From positions 59,876,123 to 59,940,122 of the forward strand of contig NC_068357.1 in NCBI RefSeq assembly GCF_020536995.1: DNA of 64,000 nucleotides, given 5' to 3'. The stretch's first letter is position 1, and every line of letters starts with the position of its first letter. Source of the DNA: Dreissena polymorpha (Eukaryota > Mollusca > Bivalvia > Myida > Dreissenidae). Shown here in pieces: positions 48,929 through 61,100 of this stretch. The notes beneath the pieces were generated by a model that searched no databases, was not told where the DNA came from, and saw nothing but the letters and a program-made list of their open reading frames with translations. The position numbers and the translations under genes were made by a program.

Positions 48929-51252
48929 CTGAATACGAAGAGAAAGAATGAAACACGATTTAAAAAACACACACGTACTTTATGTGTTTACCACCTCAAT
49001 TAGTTTCATGGTTTCGTGGTTGCGTAAGTTTGAATGCATTGCCTGGTAATTAGTTGCTATAGATTTACGATTATATTATACCGCGAGAATGAAAATGTGA
49101 ATATTTATATAAGTGTAACAAAGTCCAAATCACAATTTTGCAAACAGTTAAAGCTCATGACACACTAGAATCTTTATAGATTATATGAATGAAATATACA
49201 GATCTGTATTTTTAGACACTTAAAATCACTCTAAGAGCTTCATATAAGATATGATGTAAAGATATTTTAAAAGCTCACCATCTCCGGAAGTCCCTAAGTC
49301 GTCTTCGTCATCGCTCAAGTTGTCTTTCTTCATGCGCCGCCTTGCGTTGGCGAACCACGTGGACACCTGTGTCAATGTCATCCGCGTCGCTATTGCCAGC
49401 ATGACCTTTTCACCTTTGGTTGGATACGGGTTCTTTTTGTGCTGGCTGAGCCACGCCTTAAGCGGGCCCGTAATTTCCCGCGTTGCGTTCTTGCGACGAA
49501 CGGCATTGATGTCAAAGCCCGGATACCTGGAAATAATGAACAGTGAAATTAGTAAACATCATCGAACAGTAACTTGAAAGGGATATAAAGGAAGCTTATT
49601 GAAAACTTATGACACCATTTGATACATGACGGTACATAAAGGAACATATTTCCAAGTTGTGATACCATTTGATACATGACGGTACATAAAGGAACATGAT
49701 TGCAAGGTGTGATACCATTTGATACATGCAAAAATGATGTTAATTTATTCATCCATGTTTAACGCCAAGATGCATCCTCGTACGAGTTCGTAAAAGAGCA
49801 TACTCGAGTATACTAGTACGTATAGCATATACTAAATGCTACATGAAAAGTCTTCAAACCCAAAGCTTAGAGCATCCATCTGTGAAAAGCAACGTTCAAG
49901 TCCATAATCCGGAGCTCTTACATTCTTTTAAACTGTATAAGATATAACGATTGCGATGAGAACCGTACACTGTATGTATGGAACTATTCACACTACAGTC
50001 GTCTGTATTAATATATCGGTGTACTTACAGCGAGCTGTAGGGGTGGGGGTTCATCATGTGGTCCACGAAGTAGTGCGAGCCCAGCGAGGAGGCTGCCTTC
50101 AGCTTACTGTGGGCGGATGCCTGGAAATATACGAAAATAAGCTAATATAAATGGGCCGTACTCTGTTAAATTCTGGTAAAAAATAGCAAATATAAATGGG
50201 CCGTTCTCTGTGAAAAGGGGGTTAAATGCATTTGCGTAAAGTGTCGTCCCAGATTAGCCTGTGCTGTCTGCACAGGTTTATTCAGGAAAACACGTTCCGC
50301 ATTAACTAGATTTTGGCAAGAAGAGGCTTTCTTTAAACGAAAATATCATACGACAGCGGACTGCACAGGCTTATCTGTGACGACACTTAACGCTCATGCA
50401 TTAAACCCACTTTTCACTTAGCGAGGCTCAAAATAATTTTACTTATTTACGTTCGGTGGAAAAGTGAAATTGTTGATGGTTTGAATGCATTTGCATAAAG
50501 TACAGAATGTAACTTGAAATAGTCCTTTCTATCGGAACGTCAAGTAGGGTAAGAAACCAGAACAAAAAAAAACGATACGTAGTTAACGTGTTAATATACA
50601 TTCATTTATACGATACAAAATATATAACTTTAAAATGTATTATAAGACAATTAGTGAACGTTGAAATACACGCGAACAGTAGCAGATAATTCGAAGTCGA
50701 CATATATGTTGAAATTCTTACGTTATAGAAATTTGCGTTGTCGTCTGCCGGCCTCTGGCTCGCATATTGCAGACTGGTGTACACGTTTTCTGGTAGACTC
50801 GGAACCCGGGGCATATAGTGCTGGCTACCAGTCTGGGCAGCTCCGGGCCCCATCTAGAGGAAACAAATCACACAGAACATATATTAAAACATTTTGATAC
50901 ATGTTATTTACAAGTTCAAACAAAAATATTAAAATAAAAAAGGAACAAATCTACCAGCTTATATCTAATCGTTCGTTTTAAGATGGACAATATGAAATAT
51001 CAATTTGCTTTAATAGTTTTTACGTTTACTTGAAGACAGGTCTTATTTTTGTATACAATATATGGTGATAAACATATAATATAAACATGGAGGAAATTAT
51101 AATATTCACAAAAGAGTATTAATTTCCATTAAAATTGTTCGCGTTTAACATGTGTTTATGATTGGATATTTTTTATGAAAGAAAGAATGCTACATGGTTC
51201 TTACCGATACAGGCGGAGGCATTCCATGCGTAAGTGATGCCATAAAAGACAT
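48330..51252 (-). CDS. irx: Iroquois-class TALE homeobox transcription factor, five exons
   Basis: Predicted 372 residues, nuclear DNA-binding regulator of patterning. Exons from the start: 51252-51205, 50853-50722, 50120-50029, 49526-49279, 48928-48330; phases agree at every junction. The TALE homeodomain (about residues 101-163) contains [34 protein letters not shown] and [16 protein letters not shown], with the three-residue loop insertion and the WFANARRR recognition helix of Iroquois proteins; Mohawk and Meis differ here. An acidic stretch SDDEDD follows directly, as in IRX proteins. The C-terminal exon carries [11 protein letters not shown] (about 290-300), close to the KPKIWSLAEIA motif known from IRX proteins, and a Ser-rich region. 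The usual N-terminal length and homeodomain position fit. [11 protein letters not shown] and RMKKDN differ from vertebrate IRX1-6, so it may be a lophotrochozoan-specific paralogue; the number is left open. Intron 2 holds a MITE. Confidence 0.93.
49279..49526 (-). CDS. irx: Iroquois exon 4 (homeodomain)
   Basis: Encodes [17 protein letters not shown], the complete homeodomain and the following acidic [12 protein letters not shown]. Acceptor tttccag, donor gtgagc. Confidence 0.97.
49595..49730 (+). repeat. 60-bp tandem repeat, 2.5 units
   Basis: ataccatttgatacatgacg followed by gtacataaaggaacat in each unit. In Iroquois intron 3. Confidence 0.85.
50029..50120 (-). CDS. irx: Iroquois exon 3
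   Basis: Reads [20 protein letters not shown], then [10 protein letters not shown](L). Acceptor tttccag, donor gtaagt. Joins the YPGFD start of the homeodomain exon as in other Iroquois genes. Confidence 0.88.
50185..50433. mobile_element. MITE family A copy in Iroquois intron 2
   Basis: Left end gggccgttctctgtgaaaag (with a partial duplicate at 50152), arms cagattagcctgtgctgtct and ggactgcacaggcttatctg. Right end cacttttcacttagcgaggc. Confidence 0.78.
50722..50853 (-). CDS. irx: Iroquois exon 2
   Basis: Reads [20 protein letters not shown], then [20 protein letters not shown] and NFYN. Acceptor cctctag, donor gtaaga. Confidence 0.85.
51205..51252 (-). CDS. irx: Iroquois exon 1 (start)
   Basis: Reads [16 protein letters not shown] and ends on a codon boundary. 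Donor gtaaga. This small exon is chosen because exon 2 continues in phase and opens with its own Met, so translation could also start at 50853. Confidence 0.72.
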
Positions 51253-53197
51253 TTCGTCAGATACACGGTTAATATCCAAGTTAATAAGTTACTTTCGTAA
51301 AAACAGTTTAGCACAACACTCGTGGAAAAACTCACTTATGCAATAACACCACATTAGTTTATATATTTCGCTTCAAATACTTATTATAGTGATTTAATGT
51401 TTCAGATGCGATACACTTTATTTGTTTAGGTTTTACATATATATATGAGAAGCACACTTCGCTCAGTCATACATCTTCGCCATCCATTGGTCGATTGAAA
51501 TCAGTGTTTTCTTAATTTCAATTAAGAATACTTAAAATTTTAATTACGTACGTCAAAACGTGTGCCTCACTGCGAATTCGGGAAGCGTGATTGGCTAATC
51601 AACGCTTATCGGCCATTTTCATCTTCCCGCCTCGTTATGAAGTTTCAGCGCGCGGGAGCCTCGTTTTGAGTGACACGGGTCTTATCACGCGTGATCTACT
51701 GTAGAGGAAACGACATTTAACCCCATCACTGAACCCTTAGGGCTACAGGATGTTCGAACATCAGTGAATAATGAGTTTTAATCTTTTAACAGGCAACATT
51801 TTGCTGGTCTGACAACTTTATTAGTGATCAAGATTGACGATTTGAATAGATGTATCCGATATCTTTATAATATCGCATGAAATGTTCCATTTTTAATAAG
51901 GTCTTCGAGATTCGATCTTTCGTTAAACAATACTCGAATAATTTACAATATTTGATAAATAGCAGATTGTGAGCTCAAGAAATTCCATAGCGAACGATAT
52001 GTCTGTGTCACGAAATTAATTATATCTTAAAATGATTGCCATAAAAGTGCCAAAACACTAAAAACATTTACACAAAACTATTACAATATAATACGCTCCA
52101 AATCATACGAGTACATGTAGTAATAATGAAATATATCTAACATTACATGTAAAGATGCAATTACGTTACTAGTATTTCACTTGAACAATTATAGCACCCT
52201 AAAGCATGAGAACTCACGTTGATTTATCAATACAATTAGTATATTGGTAATTAAGACGTGCAAAATACAAATGCATTATTTGATATTTGTTGACCATCAC
52301 TAGATATAATTAAAGTCAATCAGAACATAAATATTAAGCGGCGCAGTCTTTAGAAATGAAATGAGACGCATGTTTAAGCAATATATGCTTAACATAGTTA
52401 GATGCATATTATAATATTAGTAAGTATCGATAATGCACACGAACATAGCGTTGTTAGCTGGTGGTGTTTTCAGACTTTCGTGTTTGTCAGCATAAGGACT
52501 GTTTCGAATTTTATTAACAAAATTACGAAAAAAGGTCACTTACCGAAAATGTAAAATAAATACATGAAATTGAATTGCAAGTACGCGAAAACACAATGGA
52601 GGGATAAGATTAATGCTATTTAGACATATGGGATGGTTTTTATAGATTTGAAGTACATTTAATGCACTTTGAAGACGAATAGTTTTATTGAGACAACAAT
52701 GGTCCCGTTGCTACTCATCCGAAGTTTGTGACAACCATAAAAATAATCTTCCAGGATAAGATCAACTTGCAAGCTACTTTACGACGAGTTCAAGTAGCAC
52801 TGTGCTTTTAAATCCTTGTGCGAGAGTACCCGTGAATTAAGGGCCATAGACCCTTTACACCGGCGGAAGTGCGCATCGTGGTTCTGATAGTACTTCAGTG
52901 TACGCTGTCATAGTACTATAGTACAGTAATGGCCTGTACATATTATTGGTCACTCACATATTTTAATGTCCGCATAGTTCTGTTAAGGTTAACATGAAAT
53001 CCATAAAGACAGCAAATAAACACTTTGATAATCAAAGTGGCTCCTAGAATTAGAAAGACTTCCACATATACGGATGATGCCTTAAAGCTTTTAGGGAGTC
53101 CACAAAAAGTTATCGAAATACCGGATGTAAAAAGTACTTTAAAACCCAACATCAAAACAAACAAACAAATTATATATATAAATTTAATTTAATAACA
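51253..53197. other. Region upstream of the Iroquois gene
   Basis: AT-rich with no exon recognised. It should hold the Iroquois promoter and 5' UTR. The stretch 51540-51720 is locally GC-richer (gcgcgggagcctcgttttga) and is the best guess for the promoter. Inference only. Confidence 0.35.
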
Positions 53198-53303
53198 TAC
53201 CGCATCATTGAAAGTTCTATTCAATTGCGTACGTTTATACAGGGACCTGTTTGTATAGGACCATGGTTATTTATTTACATACATGAAAGCAGCAACCGTT
53301 TAT
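53198..53303 (+). repeat. Dispersed ~105-bp repeat, copy 1
   Basis: Shares gcatcattgaaagtt, agggacctgtttgtatagga and ccatggtta with a copy at 55810-55913. About 80% alike. Ends not defined. Confidence 0.7.
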
Positions 53304-54000
53304 AATATATATATATATTTACGAATAGATTAAATAGCCCGAAAAAGAAGAGCATTCGAATATAATTATTGGTTGGTGTTAGTGCACTTGAAACAATGGA
53401 TAGAAACTTTTTGTCAAAACATGAGTTAAAATAGGGGTAGTGGGAGATCTTACTGGTATTTTTTATTTTAAATATTATTTTATGAGATGCAATAATTCAA
53501 AAACACAGTGTCGCATGCAACATTGTTATTACAAGCATAATAAATAAAACATTCGGAGTTTAATTGAGAATTTCAAATTTGACTAGGACGTCAAGATCAA
53601 TTAAATTCTTTAAAACTTTTCTCAAAAGTCACCAACAAATAATCTTAATCGTGTTTATGTATGGCATTCCGAACGATATAATTTTATACAGGCAAGTCAA
53701 GAAATACGAATAACTTCATTTTGTAATTTTTGACACCCGACTTTTAACATTGGTTATCTGTTTGTTGATAAATGTAAACAATGACTATTATCTTTAAATA
53801 AATATGTTGAATCAGTGTTTGCCCCAGTTCACAGAGATTACAAGTACCAGATCAGCGAAGATCGGTCATAAAATCATTCCCGGCGAATGTACACACGATA
53901 GATTACGATCATTTCAATGTCGGTGATTATTTCTCATGATGGTAAGTCCTGTCACAGCCATCATAACCCGGGAGATGATAGCCATCTTACATCTCAGTAT
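53304..54000. other. Intergenic, nothing recognised
   Basis: AT-rich, no coding exon or repeat family recognised. Confidence 0.4.
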
Positions 54001-54011
54001 CACATCAGCAA

Positions 54012-54135
54012 CGTCATTCCCAATTCACGAGAGTTGTCGTCCGTTGAATTTAATCAATAACGGAGCACCGTCATTCGCAATTCAAGAGAGTTGTCGTCCG
54101 TTGCATTTAATCAATAACGGAGTCGTCTCTCTGTA
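54012..54135 (+). repeat. 57-bp duplication with diverged satellites
   Basis: gagttgtcgtccgttg, then aatttaatcaataacggag occurs twice in full. Weaker echoes (agagttgtcg) continue at about 54150, 54290, 54405 and 54500. Confidence 0.75.
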
Positions 54136-54796
54136 CTGGAGAGTTGTCGCCCATGAAAACAAGATTTGCGTGGTTCTCCATCTTCAGTATGCCCATAGTC
54201 CTATACTCTAGTTTATAATCATATAATTTATTTAAATATAATTATAGCCCGTTGGTCGAAATCAATGACGGAACCGACTCGTTAATCTTCAGAATTGTCG
54301 CTCTTGGTAACTAAACTGGCGTTGCATCTGAAGTATGCTTATAGTCACATAATTCATATCGTCTCAATAATCGAACGTTGTGTTATTGCCTTTCTTTCCA
54401 GCAGAGTTGTCGAACTTGGCATCACTAGCATTGCTTTGGAGTAAGTTCATATTTACATAACTCAAATAAGTTCTTTGCTTGAAACGTTCTTTATTACTGC
54501 AGAGTTGTCTCATTTTTTCATAAAAATAATTTACTCAAATGAGTCCCTTGCTTTATACTACGTTGGCTGTTGCATGTTTCATGAAAAATATGTGTATATT
54601 TTGTCTTTTCTGAAGTAGGTTGTCATTTAAAGGCAAATATTTCTTAGACCTGTAATTTTTTTCGTGTTGATCGATATTAATATGCAGCGGCTTGCCAATT
54701 CTCGATCACATAGTGGTCTTTCCGAAATATGAATAACTTCCCACGATATTCTCGTAAAATGGAAACAGGGTATGGCTATATGTTGCTAGCGTATAT

Positions 54797-55060
54797 TTAA
54801 GTCGCGTTCTGAGAAAACTGGGCATAATGCATGTGCGTAAAGTGTCGTCCTAGATTAGCCTGTGCAGTCCGCACAGGTTTATAAGGGAGGACACTTTCCG
54901 CCTAAATTGGATTTTTGCTTAGAAGATACTTCATTTAAACGTAAAATTTCATAAAGTGGCAAGTGTTGTCCCTGATAAGCCTGTGCTGACTGTACAGGCT
55001 AATCTGAGACGACACTTTACGCACATGCATTATGCCCAGTTTTCTCAGAACGTGTCTCAT
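54797..55060. mobile_element. MITE family A, near-intact copy
   Basis: Ends aagtcgcgttctgagaaaac and gttttctcagaacgtgtctc, with gggcataatgcatgtgcgta inside. Both arm pairs present. Confidence 0.88.
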
Positions 55061-55809
55061 TTTATTCAATTTAATTGGAATTTTTCTCTGCGCTGCATCG
55101 TTATGATCATTTAATTGACAATAGTCGGAATCGCGAAAATTTAGAAGTTTGTTTTCAAATAACAATTTGTGGTAATATGAAATCAGGATTATTAAACCTG
55201 ACACTCGGGAATTCGACATCTCTAAAATACAGGAAAGAGTTATATATGAACGCTATATAAAATATCAAAATTAATTGTATACAAATTACTAGTATACGAA
55301 GTATTTTGTTCACTCTACGTATCTTTTAATAGTATAACAATCGTTAAAGTATATTGATGACATTACGCATTTAAATGAGAATGTAAAGGGAAACAATTTT
55401 GTCCATAAAATCAGTTGTTACAGCTTAGATTTTCTTTGATTTTGTTTTTGTTTCTCGACGCAGTACCGGTAAGTCCTTTGTCTCGTCTTGGATTGATTTA
55501 TCATCGAGCCCTTCAAAATATGTCACTTAAACAAATGTGAATAGTGTCATGTAATTTTTAATGTTTGTACATTTAAGTTGTCTTGTTTACATAAGTTTTA
55601 GAAAAACGAACATAAATTAAAATTTATCTGTTTTAACATTGACATGGTTGACAGGAATCCTACGTAGAATGGTAAACAAACGAATTCATCTTGCGCCTCA
55701 GGCATATTACTTGCTTTCGTAAGTAAACATAGCCTTCATGCGAAAGGGACATTACTGCAACAGTTCCTCAGAACTAGTTATCTCCCTTACAGAACTAAAT
55801 TTAACAAAA
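55061..55809. other. Intergenic, nothing recognised
   Basis: AT-rich, no coding exon, RNA gene or repeat family recognised. Confidence 0.4.
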
Positions 55810-55913
55810 TAGCGCATCATTGAAAGTTGTAATAAATTGCGTATGTTTATATAGGGACCTGTTTGTATAGGACCATGGTTAACATTTCACATGCATGAAC
55901 GCAGCAACTTTTT
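55810..55913 (+). repeat. Dispersed ~105-bp repeat, copy 2
   Basis: Partner of 53198-53303; shares gcatcattgaaagtt and agggacctgtttgtatagga. Confidence 0.7.
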
Positions 55914-56166
55914 TCAGAGCTCGGACAGCATTCCAAGTTATAGTAATTATAACAATTCTTCGTTATATGAATTAAAATTAATTTTGTCAAAGTAATACTT
56001 TGCTTAAAAGTACTATTCCGTTTTGTCAAACAATTAAGAGAATCGAATAAAATGCGGGTAAAAGGGGCAAGAAAAAAACACAGATATTTTACTCAAGATT
56101 GTACAATTATTTGAGCGTTATATTTTTATTCCTAACAATGATTGCACTGCATACACTTACAATTAA

Positions 56167-56362
56167 TTAACCCTAGTGGACTCTCACATCCTTATAAATT
56201 GGATCAATTTATTTCCAAAATTAGGGATGTCTAGTATATTTATTTCTATATTTAGAATATTTCTTAAAGAAATTCATTTAAGCAATCAGCGCAGACCCTG
56301 ATGAGACGCCGCATCAAGACCAATGCCATTTTTTTTCTAGACGCTAGGCATAAATGGATTAA
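56167..56362. mobile_element. MITE family C copy, internally shortened
   Basis: ctagtggactctcacatcct at the left, gatgagacgccgcatc then an abrupt jump to tctagacgctaggcataaat. Half of the internal palindrome is missing. Confidence 0.72.
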
Positions 56363-57985
56363 TTAATTTCATACTTGGTTAGAATTCCTGTCAGAATAAA
56401 TATAATTATCGGTTTACATATGACGCCGTTATTTACATGTAGGTAACACATTTAATTTACATAAACGTCTCTTTTAAAGAGTCATTTTCCGATGACATTG
56501 ATTTAAGATTACATAAGTTATTATCTTCTTCAGTTTTGTGTAAGAAGTGCATTCCTAAAAAAACAAGATGCAGTGAACTTGGGACATCAAATTTGTTAAC
56601 GAGGCGATTGCTTACTGATAAAGGTTCTGAATTTTCGGAAAACCTTCGGAAAATAAAGAGATTATTATTATTATTATTATTATTATATATTATTATATAT
56701 TATTATTTAATGTCCATCGTTTGAAAATGTTGACGCCAAAAAAGGCCATTTCGCAGTGTCCGTCAGTAAAATTTCAACTGTCAAATCTGTCAAAAGTCGA
56801 ATTTACTTAGTAATTTATCACCAGAAGTCAAGTTATTTGTCGCCTTAATAACTGTCAATGTTTTAAAATTGAATGATTACTGTTGTAAATTTAAGCAGGC
56901 AGTTTTATAGTACAATGGCCGAAATCGAGCGGGTACTGTAACTATAGCGATGCATACATCTTACAATTATTTACGTATTAATTAAAGACATAAACGTCCA
57001 ACGATAATGGCGGGTTTCTACGCTGGTTGCCAATAGCAACGTTATTGACACTTGACACGGTAACATGTTGTTAACATAATTTTCATGTCCGTGTTAAACT
57101 GATAACTGTGGAAAAGGTCAGAAGAGTTGGATATCAAATAATCAACATAATTGATACATCAGCTGTTGCATTGAATACTGTCAAAAATATAACAGGGTAT
57201 ATTGGAAGAAAAACAGCCTGACTTAGCAAAAGAGAAAACAGGGATTGCAAACCATGCACACACAAAATGTTGCAAGAGATTTTCTTAATACTATAGAAGG
57301 GGTGTGGATTTTTATGAAACTCTTTAAAATTAAAACATCCATATTTGCATTATATATGATCGCGAACATGAACCAAAATCTTGATATACTCCGTATTTAT
57401 AGTTAAAACCCCCGATCTTTTTCGGAATTTCGTGAACGTTAAGACTAGATAATCAAATAGTGTACTTTTTTACATTTATTCATAAAAACGCTTATTATAT
57501 TCAAAGCATAAGGAACACATTTAACTAACTAGTTTTTTTTAAACAAATAACTGCACAATTATACTTTTTGGGTCTATTGATGCGTGACCGCTTTCAAAGT
57601 ATTTGTATAACATTTAGTCAGACCAGAGCGGTACGGTTCGGCTAGAGAGACGCCTAAAGATAACATTGACTTTTATTGATTGCTGTGTGTTTTTGTAGCA
57701 AGACGTGAACTAAAGAGTTGACAAATCCTCGGCTTCTAACGCCTCGCTCTGGCACCTTTCCGATGAAATTCGCAACCTGTCAAGTATTCGATTCGTACCC
57801 ACACTGAGCCGCACTCGAATCGAACATGTATCCAGTATTCTGACACTTGATATAGGAAAAAAGAGATGTTGTACCGTTGCAGCCAAATAAATCATGGGTT
57901 CGGTGTTGCATTATGTCTTCTGATATAACAAGAGGTAGACACCTATAATACTTCTCAATGAATTAATATGTGTTCTTTGCCGTCA
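56363..57985. other. Intergenic, with a TTA microsatellite
   Basis: Trinucleotide tract (tta)n at 56663-56700. Otherwise no coding exon recognised on either strand; includes the region 3' of the BtpA gene. Confidence 0.4.
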
Positions 57986-58186
57986 TCATGAGTCCCGTTC
58001 TTGGTGGTTTTTCACCTTGTCCATAAAGTCCGCAAGAACGCTTTCGTCAATGTCCCGTGTCCAATGGTGGTCCGTTTTGAAATAGGAAGCCAATAATTAG
58101 GCCGGTCACGTGACTGTACTGACGGAAGTTCTCGAGTGTCACGCCCGATCCCACGAAAACCGGGATTTTTACCGCATTCAACACAT
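57986..58186 (-). CDS. BtpA-family exon 6 with +1 frameshift (stop)
   Basis: Reads (D)VLNAVKIPVFVGSGVTLEN, then GLIIG in one frame and SYFKTDHHWTRDIDESVLAD in the next, ending RDS and TGA. The shift falls in GGCTTCC, where GGCTCC would keep frame. Acceptor ttacag. Confidence 0.85.
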
Positions 58187-61100
58187 CTGTAATATAGGAA
58201 CCGTAATTAAAATTTGTGTTAGGCGCAACATTTTGTTTTAACTAATTCCATCTGAGCAATCTACGCTTAATGCACGTGCGTTAAGTGTCGTAAGCCTTTG
58301 GAGTACTGCTAAGGGTGGTCCAGGAAGGCACTTTCCGCCTCCAGCGGAGTTACCTATAGAAGAGACTTATTAAAACAGAAACTATACCAAGCAAGCAGAA
58401 TGTGCGGACCTGATTAGTATCTTGTTGTTTTATGTTTGTTAAATATAGCAAAACAAAATGTTCGCAACGACCAATTAGCAATACCAGCGCCGCGATATTC
58501 AGACACCGTACCCGTAAGTTCTGCGACGTCGACAGGCTGTCCCGTGCTGCTTTCCGGTAACGATGACGCCGTCACTTCTGAAGAACTCCGCGGCACGGGC
58601 GGTCTCCGCTATACTCACGTCCGATGTTATGCTATGTGCACTGGACAATAAACGATTAAAAAATTAACTCGGTCAGTAAACGGCAGAATGTGTGAATGAT
58701 AACTGTAAAGATTGTGTTTGAAAGAAATTTGCATATGTACAAACTAGTAAATTATCCACTTTAACACACGTTTAATTTCTTTGATGTAAAAACATTTTGA
58801 TCGAAATGATACTGGCCTTGTTGCGAGTGACGCTAGTTGTAAAATATTTACTTGTAATATGTGGAGATATTTTGTATAATAAGTTCTGAGGTTGTTCACC
58901 TAAACCGGTATTGACCAAGTCGGAAATTCCGTACACGTGGGTAGGTGATAATATTTTTTTATTTTTTTGTAATTATAATGTATCTTTTTATAATAATACG
59001 AGAGAGGAAATAATGGTCAACACACTAACCTGTGTTTCTTTTTAATGTCAGTGAACACAGCTATGTTTTGGGCGCCGATATGTCGTCTGTATCTTAAAAG
59101 CGGGCCGGCGCAGGCGTCCATTATACCTTCGTCTGCCACGTGACTATAGACAAATCCTTCCGCGCGAATAAAGTCCAAACCTTCAAAGAAATGTAATAAA
59201 CCGTATAATATAATCTAAATTAAAATATAGATACGACAGGATACTTTGAATTGCTAAGTATCTGCATATGTATGTAAAGCTGTCGTCTTATAAATGCATG
59301 ATTTCTTACAAAACATATAATGACAGATGAGCATTAATGTTGCTGCACACTTGTACAGTACAGGATCTTTAAATAAAACATCAAAAGCTGAATATTCGTT
59401 ATTTTATTTTTACCCCAAAGGGTTACGTACAAACTCTCTTAAAAGGCACAGATCGCCGACACTTTTCTGTACTGTTCATTAGTCATATCTCTACCAACAA
59501 TTATTCTTAATAAGACATTCATAAAGCTACCAAACCCATGCTGTGAACTTTCAGAACAATAACTTTATAACACAGTATGATAGATCAATGAAATATGCCG
59601 ATTCGCGGAGGGTAAGCAGGGCTTTTCATAAGGAAATTGGGAAGAGGCCAGGGGCCTTTCAAATTGGGAATTTCATGCGCGATAACTGCTCATTTTGGGA
59701 ATCCGTGTTTTTTTTAAGTTTTTGAAACAGGGTCTTTTCATTGTGCAGAACTATTAAAAGACACATTTTGGTGCATTCTTAATCATATTAGAGCTCATTG
59801 CTTTCAATTTGGGAGATGCCCAATATGTCTAAGTAAAAAAAAAAATAATTTTTTTTTTAATTTGGGAAATTCCTCTATCAATTTTGGGAAAAAATGACCT
59901 TATTTTCGCATGGGATATATAAGTTATATAAGGGTGAAAAGCCCTGGTAAGTATTGAATCGCAACAACACCAAATGTTGTCTCTCGCAAAGGTGTTGTTG
60001 TTTAGATGAGGTCAAAGAAACACATAGGCAGACACACCTGCTGCAAGAGCCACAGCCAGAGCTTGTTGGTTGGCACCCGCCAGTATTTGCACCCCGACGG
60101 GCGCGTGGCTGAACACAGACCGCACAACGCTTGCCGCGGCGGTCATCACCGACACCACTTCCGGTCCAACGGCCGACGAGTGGAGGTACGGTATATCGTG
60201 CATGTTCTCGATAAGAACGCTGTCCTGGGGTAAAGTCAAGAAACGATGGTCGCGTGATAAAATTTCTTTTATTTAATGTTCAATAAATATTGGATGCATG
60301 TATATTCGAAATTAAATTCTGTTTTTCTAAATTATTCTGAATGTTCGATGCCCATAGCTTTGCCAAAAACAATGGACCGGAACTCATACTTCATCTACAG
60401 GTCATGTAGGTAGACTCACGTACCAAAAATCAGCTCTATATATGAAAGCGTTGCGTTATAAAAAAAACTCCGGAAAACGGATTGCTTGACAAACTTGATG
60501 ACTGAAGGGCGGTCCGACTGCTATATGCCACCCTATCGAGGGCATGTAAACACTTTTGAAATCTAAAACAGTATCTTACCACGCCAGCGTGCTTGTAGAT
60601 GGCCGCCTCCCTCGCTGCCTTGAGCAGTATGTCATTTACCGACCCTGAGAATCCGGGGGTTCCTAATAAGGAAAACATACGCCGATTTCTTGGCCATCTC
60701 CACACATGTACCCGATATATCAGGTATTAACTGAGACTAACTATAGAAAAAAACAGCATGATTTTTTTTTCTGTTGCATATCATTCTCACTTACTGTAAT
60801 TGAATTTTCGTTTATACGACACATTTTCCGCATTAAAACATAAACCAAAAGAGAGGAAACTGCTGTCTTAGCAAATGCACAATAAACTTGACTCTGGAAA
60901 AACATACATTTAAATATCAGACTTTCACAAAAGAATGTAAAAGGCATATCAAAAACTGTGAGTTATATTGAATATTAAAGCAATGATGAACTGACAACGT
61001 GTCGTTGTTCTTTTTGCAATCCTTTCTCTTTTTTTGAATTCCCATCAATCAAAGCAAATCCGTAGTCTTTTCTAAATGTAATTGCCTTTTTCTGTAGTGT

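Noticed and set aside
48326-48932. Plus-strand open frames over the last Iroquois exon
   Set aside because: The minus strand carries the [11 protein letters not shown] motif and correct splice phase; the plus frames are shadows of a GC-rich exon.
52943-53164. Minus-strand frame of 73 residues with hydrophobic stretches
   Set aside because: No family resemblance, no splice or start context, AT-rich sequence in which hydrophobic frames arise by chance.
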